Positions 24,960-33,363 of a DNA stretch of 64,000 nucleotides are shown in pieces; the first letter of the stretch is position 1; each line of letters begins with the position of its first letter. Position numbers and translations under genes: made by a program. The stretch spans positions 1-64,000 of the forward strand of contig CALUTJ010000012.1 in the NCBI GenBank assembly GCA_944323685.1, read 5' to 3'. Under the pieces are notes generated by a model that saw only the letters and a program-made list of their open reading frames with translations, was not told the DNA's origin and ran no database searches. Source of the DNA: Candidatus Gastranaerophilales bacterium (lineage in GTDB: Bacteria > Cyanobacteriota > Vampirovibrionia > Gastranaerophilales > Gastranaerophilaceae).

Positions 24960-27900
24960 TTAGTCGTCAAGTGATTTTACAGCAATGCCTACTTTTTCGG
25001 CAAAGTTGTTGTTTATGGCATGCACAAGCTCATTCGATGCATCCACCCAGAAATGAGAATCGCAAAGTATACGCGAGTCGCTTCCGTCTTCTTCTTTTAC
25101 GTCAACAACAAGCGGGTCGCCGCCTTTAAAGTGAGAAAGCACATCTTTAAGCCCGACAAGTTCTTCAAATTTCATTTCATCTTTTAAAGAAATGGTCACT
25201 ATGTTGCTGTTTTCAATTGCTTTTACGGAATCAACGATTATGTTGAACTGGTCTTCGTCTTTTTTCTGTACTTTTCCCGACATTATGACCTTTTTTTCGG
25301 ACTCGATAAAAGAGTTATAATTTATCAAAGTTTTGTGGAACGCCACAAATTCAACTTTTCCTGTTAAATCTTCTATTACCCCGGCTTTTAAGAATTTTGT
25401 CGGGTCTTTTTTAGTCGGAATCTGCCTTACCTGTGACAGAAGTCCGCAAATTGTAACGGGTTTGTCGTTTGGCATGTCCTTAAGTTCCGCAATATTGTGC
25501 GTAGTCAAAAACGGGAGCTTGTCCACAATGCTCGAAAGCGGGTGGCTGGTAACGTAAAAGCCGAGATACTCTTTTTCAAACGCCTGAATTTGTTTGTCGT
25601 CGAATTCGGCATCACTTCCGGTTAATGTGTATTTATCAAGCTCAACACCCGTGCTGGTTGTCATGCCTGCAAACAAGCTGGCCTGACCGAGCATTTTTGA
25701 CTCGTTTTGTCTTTTAGCCGATGCCATTAAGGGTTCAAGGTTTTCTATAAGCTGCTTACGGCTTTTTTCTATGTTTGCAAAAGCTCCTGATTTAATCAAA
25801 CTTTCAAGAGTCCTTGTATTCAGGGCTTTTGTATCAATCCTTGTACAAAAATCATACAGAGATTTAAACTCTCCGTCAGCGGTTTCTCTTTCTTTTTCGA
25901 TAAGTTCGATTACCCCCTCGCCCACGTTTTTTATGGAAGCAAGACCGAAACGGATATTGTTTCCGTCAGGGGTAAATTTTGCGTTTGATTTATTGACATC
26001 GGGCGCAAGAACCTTGATTCCCATTTTTTGACATTCTGCAATATAAAGCTGAGTTTTTTCCTGATCACTCGATACGCTGGATAACAGAGCAGACATATAT
26101 TCTACAGGGTAGTGCGCTTTAAGATATGCGGTCTGATATGATACAAACGCATAAGCGGCAGAGTGGCTTCTGTTAAAGCAGTAAGATGCAAACTTTTCAA
26201 TCTGTTCAAAAAGTTCCGTGGCGCCTTTTTCTGTCATACCGTGAGCAGCCGAGCGTTCAATAAACAGCCCTTTTTGTTCCGCCATTTTTTCAATCTGTTT
26301 TTTACCCATCATACGGCGGACGTTATCTGCCTGACCCAGCGAGTAATCCGCAAGGGTCTGGAATATCTGCATGATTTGTTCCTGATAAACAATTGTCCCG
26401 TAGGTATCTTTTAAGATAGGTTCAAGAAGAGGGTGCGCGTACTCAATTTTTTGTCTGCCGTGTTTACGTTCAACAAAGTCCTGCACCATGCCTGACCCTA
26501 ACGGCCCCGGTCTAAACAAAGCAACTAAAGCGCCTAAGTCTTCAAATACCGAGGGTTTCAGGTCTTTAACAAGCTTTTTCATTCCGGAAGATTCAAGCTG
26601 GAATACCCCGTCCGTATCGCCTCTTTGAAGCAGGTCAAAAGTTAATTTGTCATCAAGCGGAATCTGGTTGATTTCAAGCCACTCACCCGTGCGTTTTTGA
26701 ATCATTTTTAACGCATTATGAATAATGGTGAGGTTTCTTAACCCCAAAAAGTCCATTTTTAACAGCCCGATGTGCTCGTCTTCTATCATCGTATATTCGG
26801 TTACGATAATGCCTTCTTTTGAAGGTTCAACCGGAACAACATCCGACAACGGCATTTTAGAGATGATTACACCCGCAGCGTGCATGCCGGTATTATTTTT
26901 AAGCCCCTCAATGGCTTTTGCCATATCAACAAGCTTTTTAACCGTCGGGTCGGTATCATAGAGCTTTTTAAGCTCCATACCCTCTTTGAGTGCGTCATCG
27001 ATTTTTATTTTAGGCTCGGCCGGAATAAGCTGTGCCCACTGGTTGCTCTGGGCAAAAGGAATGTCATAAACACGTGCAACCGATTTCATGGCGTTTCTGG
27101 CAGCAAGTGTACCGAAAGTAACAATCTGACAGACTTTATCAGACCCGTATTTTTTTGTTACATAGTCAATTACCTCGCCGCGGCGTTCAACACAAAAATC
27201 CACGTCCACATCAGGCATGCTTACACGTTCGGGGTTTAAGAATCTTTCAAACAACAGATTGTGCTTAATAGGGTCAAGGTCTGTAATTTCCAATACATAA
27301 GAAACAAGGCTGCCCGCTGCCGAACCGCGCCCGGGGCCTACGGGGATATCGTTTCTTTTTGCGTACTGGATGAAGTCTGACACGATAAGGAAGTATTCGG
27401 CAAACCCCATTTTGTTTATAACACCTAGTTCGTATTCCAGACGTTCTTTTAACTCGGGCGTAAGCGCACCGTATCTTTTTTTAATCCCCTTCATACACAT
27501 GTAATCAAGGTAGGTCTCTGACGTATAGTTAGGCGGAATTTCAAAATAAGGAATGTGATATTTGCCCATTTCTATTATCAAATGACATTTATCAGCAACT
27601 TCCACCGTGTTTTTTATGCACTCCTCAAACAGGTCGGCGTCCATCCAGCGAAAGGAGTCTCTCAACTGTTCGGGAGTTTTTACATAAAACTCATCGTTCG
27701 GAAAACGGAATCTGTCGTTGCTTTCTTTAAGCGCGTTTGTCTGGATACATAAAAGCGTATCATGCCAGTCTGCGTCTTCTTTTTTGAGGTAGTGGCTGTC
27801 GTTTGTGATAACCATTTTTATGTCCAGTTCTTTAGCCAGCTCTATCAAACCTGGGTTGGACATTTTTTGCTTTTCAAGCCCGTGGTCTTGAAGTTCTATG

Positions 27901-28406
27901 TAGTAATCATCGCCGAACAGACCTTTATAGAATCTGGCCGTTTCATAAGAAAATTCTTTTTCCCCTCTTATAAAGCCCTGCGCAATTTCACCCTGAACAC
28001 AGGCTGAAAGACAGATTAAACCTTCGTGGTATTGTTCAATCAGCTCATGATTTATACGGGGTTTGTAATACATACCCTGACATTTTGCTATAGAGACAAG
28101 TTTTACAAGGTTTTTGTAGCCTGTCTGGTCTTTTGCAATAAGTACAAGGTGGTAGGGGTGTGTTTTTGCGGGGTTTTTCTCGGTAATATCTCCGTCATAC
28201 ACGTAAAATTCGCAGCCGATAAGCGGTTTTAGACCGTTTTCTTTGGCTGTTTCATACATTTGAATAGCACCGTACATGTTGCCGTGGTCGGTTATTGCAA
28301 CTGCCGGCATGTCGTTTTCTTTTGCAAATTTGCAAAGGTCTTTGATTCTTATTGCACCGTCTAATAAACTGTTTTCTGTGTGTAAATGCAGCGGTACGTA
28401 TTGCAT
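24960..28406 (-). CDS. dnaE: DNA polymerase III alpha subunit
   Basis: An 1148-residue replicative polymerase of the DnaE type. The PHP domain is at the N-terminus (LHTENSLLDGAIRIKDL, AITDHGNMYGA), the polymerase palm contains GPGRGSAAGSLVSYVLEITDLDP and MPDVDVDFC with its acidic residues, KMDFLGLRNL and FRPGPLGSGM follow, and fingers and beta-clamp binding parts lie between. An OB-fold domain near residues 970-1060 (VTICGLLSQVRQI) completes the chain. GGGGTAATTTA precedes the ATG. pheS lies 113 bp downstream. Confidence 0.96.
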   Translation of the reverse strand: MQYVPLHLHTENSLLDGAIRIKDLCKFAKENDMPAVAITDHGNMYGAIQMYETAKENGLKPLIGCEFYVYDGDITEKNPAKTHPYHLVLIAKDQTGYKNLVKLVSIAKCQGMYYKPRINHELIEQYHEGLICLSACVQGEIAQGFIRGEKEFSYETARFYKGLFGDDYYIELQDHGLEKQKMSNPGLIELAKELDIKMVITNDSHYLKKEDADWHDTLLCIQTNALKESNDRFRFPNDEFYVKTPEQLRDSFRWMDADLFEECIKNTVEVADKCHLIIEMGKYHIPYFEIPPNYTSETYLDYMCMKGIKKRYGALTPELKERLEYELGVINKMGFAEYFLIVSDFIQYAKRNDIPVGPGRGSAAGSLVSYVLEITDLDPIKHNLLFERFLNPERVSMPDVDVDFCVERRGEVIDYVTKKYGSDKVCQIVTFGTLAARNAMKSVARVYDIPFAQSNQWAQLIPAEPKIKIDDALKEGMELKKLYDTDPTVKKLVDMAKAIEGLKNNTGMHAAGVIISKMPLSDVVPVEPSKEGIIVTEYTMIEDEHIGLLKMDFLGLRNLTIIHNALKMIQKRTGEWLEINQIPLDDKLTFDLLQRGDTDGVFQLESSGMKKLVKDLKPSVFEDLGALVALFRPGPLGSGMVQDFVERKHGRQKIEYAHPLLEPILKDTYGTIVYQEQIMQIFQTLADYSLGQADNVRRMMGKKQIEKMAEQKGLFIERSAAHGMTEKGATELFEQIEKFASYCFNRSHSAAYAFVSYQTAYLKAHYPVEYMSALLSSVSSDQEKTQLYIAECQKMGIKVLAPDVNKSNAKFTPDGNNIRFGLASIKNVGEGVIELIEKERETADGEFKSLYDFCTRIDTKALNTRTLESLIKSGAFANIEKSRKQLIENLEPLMASAKRQNESKMLGQASLFAGMTTSTGVELDKYTLTGSDAEFDDKQIQAFEKEYLGFYVTSHPLSSIVDKLPFLTTHNIAELKDMPNDKPVTICGLLSQVRQIPTKKDPTKFLKAGVIEDLTGKVEFVAFHKTLINYNSFIESEKKVIMSGKVQKKDEDQFNIIVDSVKAIENSNIVTISLKDEMKFEELVGLKDVLSHFKGGDPLVVDVKEEDGSDSRILCDSHFWVDASNELVHAINNNFAEKVGIAVKSLDD

Positions 28407-28507
28407 TAAATTACCCCATTCCCCTGTCTGTCAACATTTGTTTCTTATTTATTTAATCACAGTCAGACTTTTTTTTCAGCAGATTTTATAGAAACGTAAA
28501 GCAAATA

Positions 28508-28540
28508 TAAAATAACCCTGTCCTGATTAAAGGACAGGGT
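28508..28540 (-). terminator. Intrinsic terminator of the small heat-shock gene
   Basis: A perfect 10-bp stem ACCCTGTCCT/AGGACAGGGT with a 6-nt loop; on the minus strand it is followed by TATTTTAT. It lies 42 bp after the hsp20 stop codon. Confidence 0.8.
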
Positions 28541-28581
28541 ATAATTGATGTTTAGGATAGAGATGATAGGTTAATAAAAGA

Positions 28582-29037
28582 TTACTCTACAACAAGTTTT
28601 TTGTTGTTATTTTCTTCTTTTTTCATTTTTGGTGCATCTATTTTTAATACACCGTGTTCAAGTTTTGCTTTAGTATTTTCGGTATCAATTTCTTCAGAGA
28701 AGTAAACCGTTCTTGAAAATTCGCCGTATTGAAATTCAGATTTCTTATAGGTTTTAGAACTTTCTTCTTTTTCTTCTTCTTTTTTTGCATTGATAGTGAT
28801 GTGAGATTTATCCATATCAATATCCAAATCTTCTTTTTTAATACCCGGAAGCTCTGCTTTGATTTCAAAACGGTCTTCTTTTTCTTTAATTTCAACAGGC
28901 ATCATCAATTTGTCGGAATCTTCGGTAAAACCGTATTCAGGATACAAATTGCCAAAGTTTCTGTTCAAAATTGAACTGATTTCATCGTTAACTGTTTTTA
29001 AAAATGTGTCCGGTGTTTTCTTTATTAAAAATCTCAT
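28582..29037 (-). CDS. Hsp20/alpha-crystallin family small heat-shock protein
   Basis: A 151-residue holdase chaperone. The alpha-crystallin domain spans about 48-142, beginning PVEIKEKEDRFEIKAELPGIKKEDLDI and ending with the conserved G-x-L-x-I motif in HGVLKIDAPK. AAAGGAG precedes the ATG. It stands as a single gene with its own terminator. No CIRCE-type inverted repeat is visible upstream. Confidence 0.93.
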   Translation of the reverse strand: MRFLIKKTPDTFLKTVNDEISSILNRNFGNLYPEYGFTEDSDKLMMPVEIKEKEDRFEIKAELPGIKKEDLDIDMDKSHITINAKKEEEKEESSKTYKKSEFQYGEFSRTVYFSEEIDTENTKAKLEHGVLKIDAPKMKKEENNNKKLVVE

Positions 29038-29286
29038 AATTTACTCCTTTCGGTTTTTAATTACTTCATCCTCATCACATCTATATTATTGCGCTGTTTT
29101 TTGCTTACTCTTTGTTTTTTAACCAAAAATTAACAATCTTTTTTTGCGCATTTTAATGCTTATACAGACATTAATGTAAACTTATGTAAACATTTTAAGC
29201 AAAATCATCATTTTTCTCTAAAGTTCATTAAGCTTTAAGCCGATAACAAACATGTGGAACAAAATAATTAAACAGGAGAAGATAAA

Positions 29287-29667
29287 ATGACAGAAAACAT
29301 TCGCGGAATTGGTATCAACACAGGCGCAGTAAATCCTTACGGCAATCAGGCAAAAGGCAGCGAGGCAAAACCGGAAGAAGCAAAACCGGAAGTTGCACAA
29401 AACGCTCCTCAAAATAATGCGGTTAAACCTGAGGATGTATTAACTTATATGGCAAATTCGGCAGTAATTGTTAATCCGAAAGCCACAACAAGAACTTATG
29501 ACGTAGCAAAATATGTCACACCGGAACAGGCTGCACGTATTGCAGGTTTTGTAACAAGCTTTGAAGATCAGGTAGCACAAGGCTTGATTGCAATAAACGA
29601 AATGGAAGAATTTAACGGTCTTTCAGAACCCGCAAAATATGAAATAGCAGCATCAATGGTTAAATAA
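29287..29667 (+). CDS. Hypothetical protein
   Basis: A 126-residue protein that I do not recognise. The first 55 residues are polar and rich in Ala, Pro, Glu and Lys (AKPEEAKPEVAQNAPQNNAVKPE); residues 55-126 appear helical with TPEQAARIAGFVTSFEDQVAQGLIAINEMEEF. There is no signal peptide or membrane helix. GGAGAAGATAAA precedes the ATG and a terminator follows, so it is very likely a real single-gene unit. Confidence 0.75.
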   Translation: MTENIRGIGINTGAVNPYGNQAKGSEAKPEEAKPEVAQNAPQNNAVKPEDVLTYMANSAVIVNPKATTRTYDVAKYVTPEQAARIAGFVTSFEDQVAQGLIAINEMEEFNGLSEPAKYEIAASMVK

Positions 29668-29736
29668 TAAGTGCGAAAAAGATTTTTCATACACTTCTAC
29701 CCTCTCCAACTTCTCCGATATTAATATACGTTTGAG

Positions 29737-29767
29737 GCCTTTAGCATAATGTCTGAAGGCTTTTTTA
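29737..29767 (+). terminator. Intrinsic terminator
   Basis: An 8-bp stem GCCTTTAG/CTGAAGGC (one G-T pair) with an 8-nt loop, followed by TTTTTTA. It ends the preceding hypothetical gene. Confidence 0.8.
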
Positions 29768-29834
29768 TTTGCGCTATTTATGTATTTTAGCGGCAAAATC
29801 CGTGTATTTTATCACGCAATCTTTTCAAACGATG

Positions 29835-29840
29835 TATAAT
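29835..29840 (+). promoter_or_regulatory. -10 box of a probable leaderless gene
   Basis: A perfect TATAAT lies 6 bp before the ATG at 29847, the same spacing as at bioB. No convincing -35 box is seen. Confidence 0.5.
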
Positions 29841-29846
29841 TTCAGT

Positions 29847-30059
29847 ATGTACATAATTGAATTGATTGCGAAGTTAATAAAACACGAGAAAAAAGAAAAA
29901 CCAAACAACATGCCGCCGGAAATTGATTACGAAAACACATGCGAACATATATTTTTACCGGTTGACAGCACCGGCGAAACCCTCGCCTGTTCAAAATGCG
30001 GTCTGGTTGTAAAAAACGACCCGACAAAAATAAAACCGAAAAATCCCTTTACAATGTAA
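29847..30059 (+). CDS. Small zinc-ribbon-like protein
   Basis: A 70-residue protein, MYIIELIAKLIKHEKK..., with a short amphipathic N-terminal helix and a probable zinc site C-E-H...C-S-K-C in CEHIFLPVDSTGETLACSKCGLVV. The start at 29847 is chosen because the TATAAT box lies just before it, so in-frame codons further upstream would not be transcribed from this promoter. Function unknown; possibly a nucleic-acid or protein-binding adapter. Confidence 0.65.
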   Translation: MYIIELIAKLIKHEKKEKPNNMPPEIDYENTCEHIFLPVDSTGETLACSKCGLVVKNDPTKIKPKNPFTM

Positions 30060-30077
30060 AGATATTTGACATTTGTA

Positions 30078-30106
30078 TTTACGTACACGGGTTGCTGAAA
30101 TATAAT
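30078..30106 (+). promoter_or_regulatory. Probable promoter of the leader before the MerR-like gene
   Basis: TTTACG (30078-30083) and a perfect TATAAT (30101-30106) are 17 bp apart. Transcription would begin about 30113, giving a leader of about 118 nt. Confidence 0.5.
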
Positions 30107-30149
30107 ACTTATAATTAATATATATTTCATAAGTTCAAGAGGCGAACTC

Positions 30150-30183
30150 CCGCGCAATACAAAACAAATTGCGGACGTTTTTT
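30150..30183 (+). terminator. Terminator-like hairpin in a 5' leader (candidate attenuator)
   Basis: CGCAAT...ATTGCG (extendable to CCGCGCAAT/ATTGCGG with a bulge), then GACGTTTTTT. It lies between the promoter above and the coding start at 30231, so read-through would be needed for expression. A small upstream hairpin GTTC...GAAC lies at about 30133-30147. Confidence 0.5.
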
Positions 30184-30230
30184 GAAGGGGTCTTCATAAA
30201 AATCAGGGATTTCGAAAAGGAAGGGTAACC

Positions 30231-30914
30231 TTGGCTAATATAGTTAACGGACATTTTAAGTCTTCATTAAAAAATTTCTCCGTCGAAACAGTCAGAAATC
30301 TTTTAAATACGGATAACAAAGGCATTGCAAAGTTGTGTGCACAGGTTTCTTTAATGCCTAAAAAAGATGAATACGGCAGAACATATTTCACCAAAGATGA
30401 TTTGGAAATCTTAAGACGCGTAAAAGCAATGAACCTCGAAGTTCAAGAGGTTAAAAATCACAACAAAAAGGCTTATGCTTCCGTTCCGGTAAAATCAAAA
30501 AAACCGGCTAATGCTCCCGTGCAGGAAACATACAGCGCCCCGCAGCCGGAACAGTCAGTTCCAAACCGTTTGCCTGACGGGGTTCAGCCCATGCCTTCAA
30601 AATCAGTTAACTTCCCTATGAAGATGAATTCTAACCTCGCAATAGAAAAAATCTGCTCTGCTTTTTCAGATATGGAATCTAACCTCAGAGAAAAAATGTC
30701 GCAGATTCTGGAAGAAAAACTTGACGAAAAACTTGACGGTATGGACGAGGTTGTTGTCGAGCTTGTCAGATGTAAAACTGAAAACGAAACTCTGCGCTAT
30801 AAAATGAATGAACTCAACAAAGAATTGTATAATCTCAAAAATGAACTCGCCAGATATAAAGCGCTCGGTATGGGGTTTTATATAAAAACTAACGGCAATT
30901 CTACACTTTTGTAA
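30231..30914 (+). CDS. MerR-like DNA-binding protein with C-terminal coiled coil
   Basis: A 227-residue protein. Residues about 10-70 (FSVETVRNLLNTDNKGIAKLCAQ...DEYGRTYFTKDDLEILRRVKAM) resemble a MerR-type winged helix, in which a hairpin with G-R-x-Y/F precedes a helix beginning D/E-D-L-x-x-L. Residues about 85-130 are a Pro/Ser-rich linker and 140-215 a heptad-rich coiled coil (ETLRYKMNELNKELYNLKNELA), suggesting dimerisation. The start is TTG, preceded by AAAGGAAGGG. The leader has a terminator-like hairpin. Targets unknown. Confidence 0.7.
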   Translation: MANIVNGHFKSSLKNFSVETVRNLLNTDNKGIAKLCAQVSLMPKKDEYGRTYFTKDDLEILRRVKAMNLEVQEVKNHNKKAYASVPVKSKKPANAPVQETYSAPQPEQSVPNRLPDGVQPMPSKSVNFPMKMNSNLAIEKICSAFSDMESNLREKMSQILEEKLDEKLDGMDEVVVELVRCKTENETLRYKMNELNKELYNLKNELARYKALGMGFYIKTNGNSTLL

Positions 30915-30959
30915 CAGTCGGGAATTATTTTTGTTTTGTATTTTTTGATTGTATAATAT

Positions 30960-31080
30960 GTCCGAGAAAAATTCGTGATAAGTAGCAAAGCGACGTGAAC
31001 GAATTTTTGGAGTGTCACATTGAAAAGGTAAGCCGTGACGGCTCAAAGGTTCGAGGCGGCAACTGCGACACCAGATTAGA
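30960..31080 (+). repeat. Dispersed structured repeat, copy C (short form)
   Basis: GTCCGAG...CCAGATTAGA, with the AAAAATTCGT/ACGAATTTTT inverted repeat. It shares with copy D the variants AAGTAGC (others AAGGAGC), AAGCCGTGACGG and CACCAGATTAG. The leader ORF from GTG 30994 runs out of the repeat and stops at TGA 31088-31090, where TGAGGGAG also provides the ribosome binding site of the radical SAM gene 13 bp further. Confidence 0.92.
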
Positions 31081-31102
31081 TATCACCTGAGGGAGAAAAT
31101 TT

Positions 31103-31726
31103 ATGAGCAAAAATAATTACGTATATGTTTTAGACGGCAAAATATATATAAATTTAACAAATTTATGTACTAATGATTGCGTGTTTTGTATCCGTTCAAT
31201 AAAAGACGATGTCGTCGGAGCAAATCTTTTTCTTGATACTGAAAAACTTGACGTTAACGAAGTAAAAAACCAGCTTGATAATATAAAACCTCAGGATTAT
31301 AAAGAGATAGTATTTTGCGGTTACGGCGAACCGATTTTAAAACTTGAAGAGCTGAAAGAAGTTGCAAAATACATAAAAGAAAAATACCCTCACCTTAAAA
31401 CGAGAATCAACACAAACGGCCACGGCAATCTTGTCTACAAACGCAACATCGTACCCGAGTTAAAAGGGCTTATCGACAGCGTTTCAATCAGCTTTAACGG
31501 TGAAAACAAAAAAGTATATGATGAACTTTCACAGCCTAAAATAGACAATGCCTATGAAGGTATGAAAGAATTTATTAAAGAATGCGTAAAAGCAAATATA
31601 CAAACAACTGCAACAATAGTCACCGGATATAAAAATTATAAAGTCGATTTAGCCGATTGCAAAAAACAGATAGAGGCTCTTGGCGCAACTTTCAGAGAAC
31701 GTCCGTGGCTTGATAACGGATATTAA
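31103..31726 (+). CDS. TatD-associated radical SAM protein
   Basis: A 207-residue compact radical SAM protein. The cluster ligands are in LTNLCTNDCVFCIRS (CxxxCxxC), preceded by YVLDGKIYINLT, as in the family linked to TatD nucleases. GYGEPILKLEELKEVAKYIKEKYP, RINTNGHG and VSISFNGENKKVYDEL are the further SAM-binding parts. The substrate of this family is not established as far as I know. No tatD gene is adjacent. GGGAGAAAAT precedes the ATG. The gene is bracketed by repeat copies C and D in the same orientation. Confidence 0.87.
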   Translation: MSKNNYVYVLDGKIYINLTNLCTNDCVFCIRSIKDDVVGANLFLDTEKLDVNEVKNQLDNIKPQDYKEIVFCGYGEPILKLEELKEVAKYIKEKYPHLKTRINTNGHGNLVYKRNIVPELKGLIDSVSISFNGENKKVYDELSQPKIDNAYEGMKEFIKECVKANIQTTATIVTGYKNYKVDLADCKKQIEALGATFRERPWLDNGY

Positions 31727-31730
31727 TTAT

Positions 31731-31851
31731 GTCCGAGAAAAATTCGTGATAAGTAGCAAAGCGACGTGAACGAATTTTTGGAGTGTCACATTGAAAAGGC
31801 AAGCCGTGACGGCTCGAAGGCTCGAGGCGGCAACTGCGACACCAGATTAGA
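31731..31851 (+). repeat. Dispersed structured repeat, copy D (short form)
   Basis: Begins 5 bp after the radical SAM stop codon and is nearly identical to copy C (I count about four differences), including their private variants. Its leader ORF ends at TAA just beyond the repeat, and no gene follows closely. Confidence 0.92.
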
Positions 31852-31860
31852 ATAAATAAA

Positions 31861-32026
31861 ATTTGTTCAAATTCTCCCGCCGCCTTGCATTATCAACGAT
31901 AACGGCCGGATGATTAAGCTATGTAACGCTATACGTCACTTTGTTTGACGCTAAAATACCTTTGATTTAACATGTTCCTAATCTCGGAGAGTCACCCGGG
32001 TGTATTATGAAAGGGAATATTACAAA
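31861..32026 (+). other. Structured 5' region of metK
   Basis: About 165 bp with several small inverted repeats: TTATC-AAC-GATAA near 31890, CGTCA...TGACG (31934-31950), and the perfect palindrome CACCCGGGTG (31993-32002) just before the ribosome binding site. It could be a cis-acting leader, but I could not match the core of a SAM-I/IV, SAM-II, SMK or SAH riboswitch. Confidence 0.35.
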
Positions 32027-33301
32027 ATGACATCAAAAAGATTTCTTTTTACATCGGAATCAGTTACGGAAGGCCATCCCGATAAAGTTTGCGACCAGAT
32101 TTCCGATGCAATTTTGGATGAATTTCTTACAAAAGACCAAAGCTCAAGAGTTGCTGCGGAAACTACGGTAACAACAGGCATGGCTCTTGTATGCGGTGAA
32201 ATTACATCTGACTGCTACGTGGATATCCCGTCAGTAGTAAGAAATACTATCAAAAATATCGGTTATGCAGGCGCCGAAGGCGGCGGTTTTGATTACAAAA
32301 ACTGTGCCGTATTAACTTCTATTGACGAGCAGTCAACGGATATTGCAGGCGGTGTTAACAAAGCGCTTGAGTCAAGAAGCAACAATGCAGATACATCTTC
32401 AAGCGAAACAGAAAACGTCGGCGCAGGCGACCAGGGTATTATGTTCGGTTTTGCGTGTGACGAAACACCCGAACTTATGCCTCTGCCAATCAGCCTTGCT
32501 CACAGATTGGCTCACAGACTTGCTCAGGTCAGAAAAAACGGCTCTTTAGGCTACTTAAGACCTGACGGAAAATCTCAGGTTACTGTTGAATACGTAGACG
32601 GCAGACCGTCAAGAATTGATACTATCGTTCTTTCAACTCAACATGACCCTGAAATCAAAGGCGTTTCCGACAACAAAGAAGTTCAGGAAATCATAAAACA
32701 GGATTTAATAGAAAAAGTTATCAATCCTGTGTTTGAAAACGATGCCATAAAACCTGATAAGGATACAAAATATTTAATCAATCCGTCAGGCAGATTCGTA
32801 ATCGGCGGCCCTCAGGGTGATGCCGGTTTGACAGGCAGAAAAATCATTGTTGATACATACGGCGGTTATTCCCGTCACGGCGGCGGTGCTTTCTCGGGCA
32901 AAGACCCCACAAAAGTTGACCGTTCAGCAGCTTATGCGGCACGCTATGTTGCCAAAAACGTTGTAAAAGCAGGACTCGCTCAAAAATGCGAGGTTGAACT
33001 CGGTTATGCAATCGGTGTTGCCGAACCTGTTTCTATCATGGTTGATACTTTCGGCACGGGTGTTATTTCGGACGATGAAATCTCGGCTCTTGTTGAAAAG
33101 AATTTTGACCTCAGACCCGCTGCAATTATCAAGCAGTTTGACTTAAGAGGTTTGCCGGCTAAAAACGGCGGCAAATTCTATCAATTGCTTGCCGCATACG
33201 GGCATATGGGCAGAACTGATATCGATGTTCCGTGGGAACACACAGACAAAGCCGCTCTGTTAAAAGAGCAGGCAGGCTTAAACTGCTGCGGCTGCAAATA
33301 A
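32027..33301 (+). CDS. metK: S-adenosylmethionine synthetase
   Basis: A 424-residue enzyme that makes SAM from methionine and [27 protein letters not shown] at the N-terminus, [23 protein letters not shown] in the middle and [21 protein letters not shown] with [23 protein letters not shown] mark the ATP and methionine sites. The length is a little above the usual 385-400 because of small insertions. The ATG at 32027 (MTSKRF) is preferred to an in-frame upstream codon at 32000, as the family begins here and AAAGGGAAT lies just before. A terminator follows at 33315. Confidence 0.96.
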   Translation: MTSKRFLFTSESVTEGHPDKVCDQISDAILDEFLTKDQSSRVAAETTVTTGMALVCGEITSDCYVDIPSVVRNTIKNIGYAGAEGGGFDYKNCAVLTSIDEQSTDIAGGVNKALESRSNNADTSSSETENVGAGDQGIMFGFACDETPELMPLPISLAHRLAHRLAQVRKNGSLGYLRPDGKSQVTVEYVDGRPSRIDTIVLSTQHDPEIKGVSDNKEVQEIIKQDLIEKVINPVFENDAIKPDKDTKYLINPSGRFVIGGPQGDAGLTGRKIIVDTYGGYSRHGGGAFSGKDPTKVDRSAAYAARYVAKNVVKAGLAQKCEVELGYAIGVAEPVSIMVDTFGTGVISDDEISALVEKNFDLRPAAIIKQFDLRGLPAKNGGKFYQLLAAYGHMGRTDIDVPWEHTDKAALLKEQAGLNCCGCK

Positions 33302-33314
33302 ATTAATTTAAAGG

Positions 33315-33348
33315 GAATGGGCTGTTTTTTAACAGCTCATTCTTTTAT
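33315..33348 (+). terminator. Intrinsic terminator of metK
   Basis: A 12-bp stem GAATGGGCTGTT/AACAGCTCATTC (one G-T pair) with a 4-nt loop, followed by TTTTATTC. Confidence 0.88.
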
Positions 33349-33363
33349 TCGGTTGGGGTTTGG

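Noticed and set aside
30960-31851. Composite transposon around the radical SAM gene
   Set aside because: There is no transposase or flanking target duplication for the whole unit; only two direct repeat copies are seen.
31861-32026. Known SAM riboswitch upstream of metK
   Set aside because: No SAM-I/IV, SAM-II, SMK or SAH core could be recognised by eye, so it is listed only as an unassigned leader.
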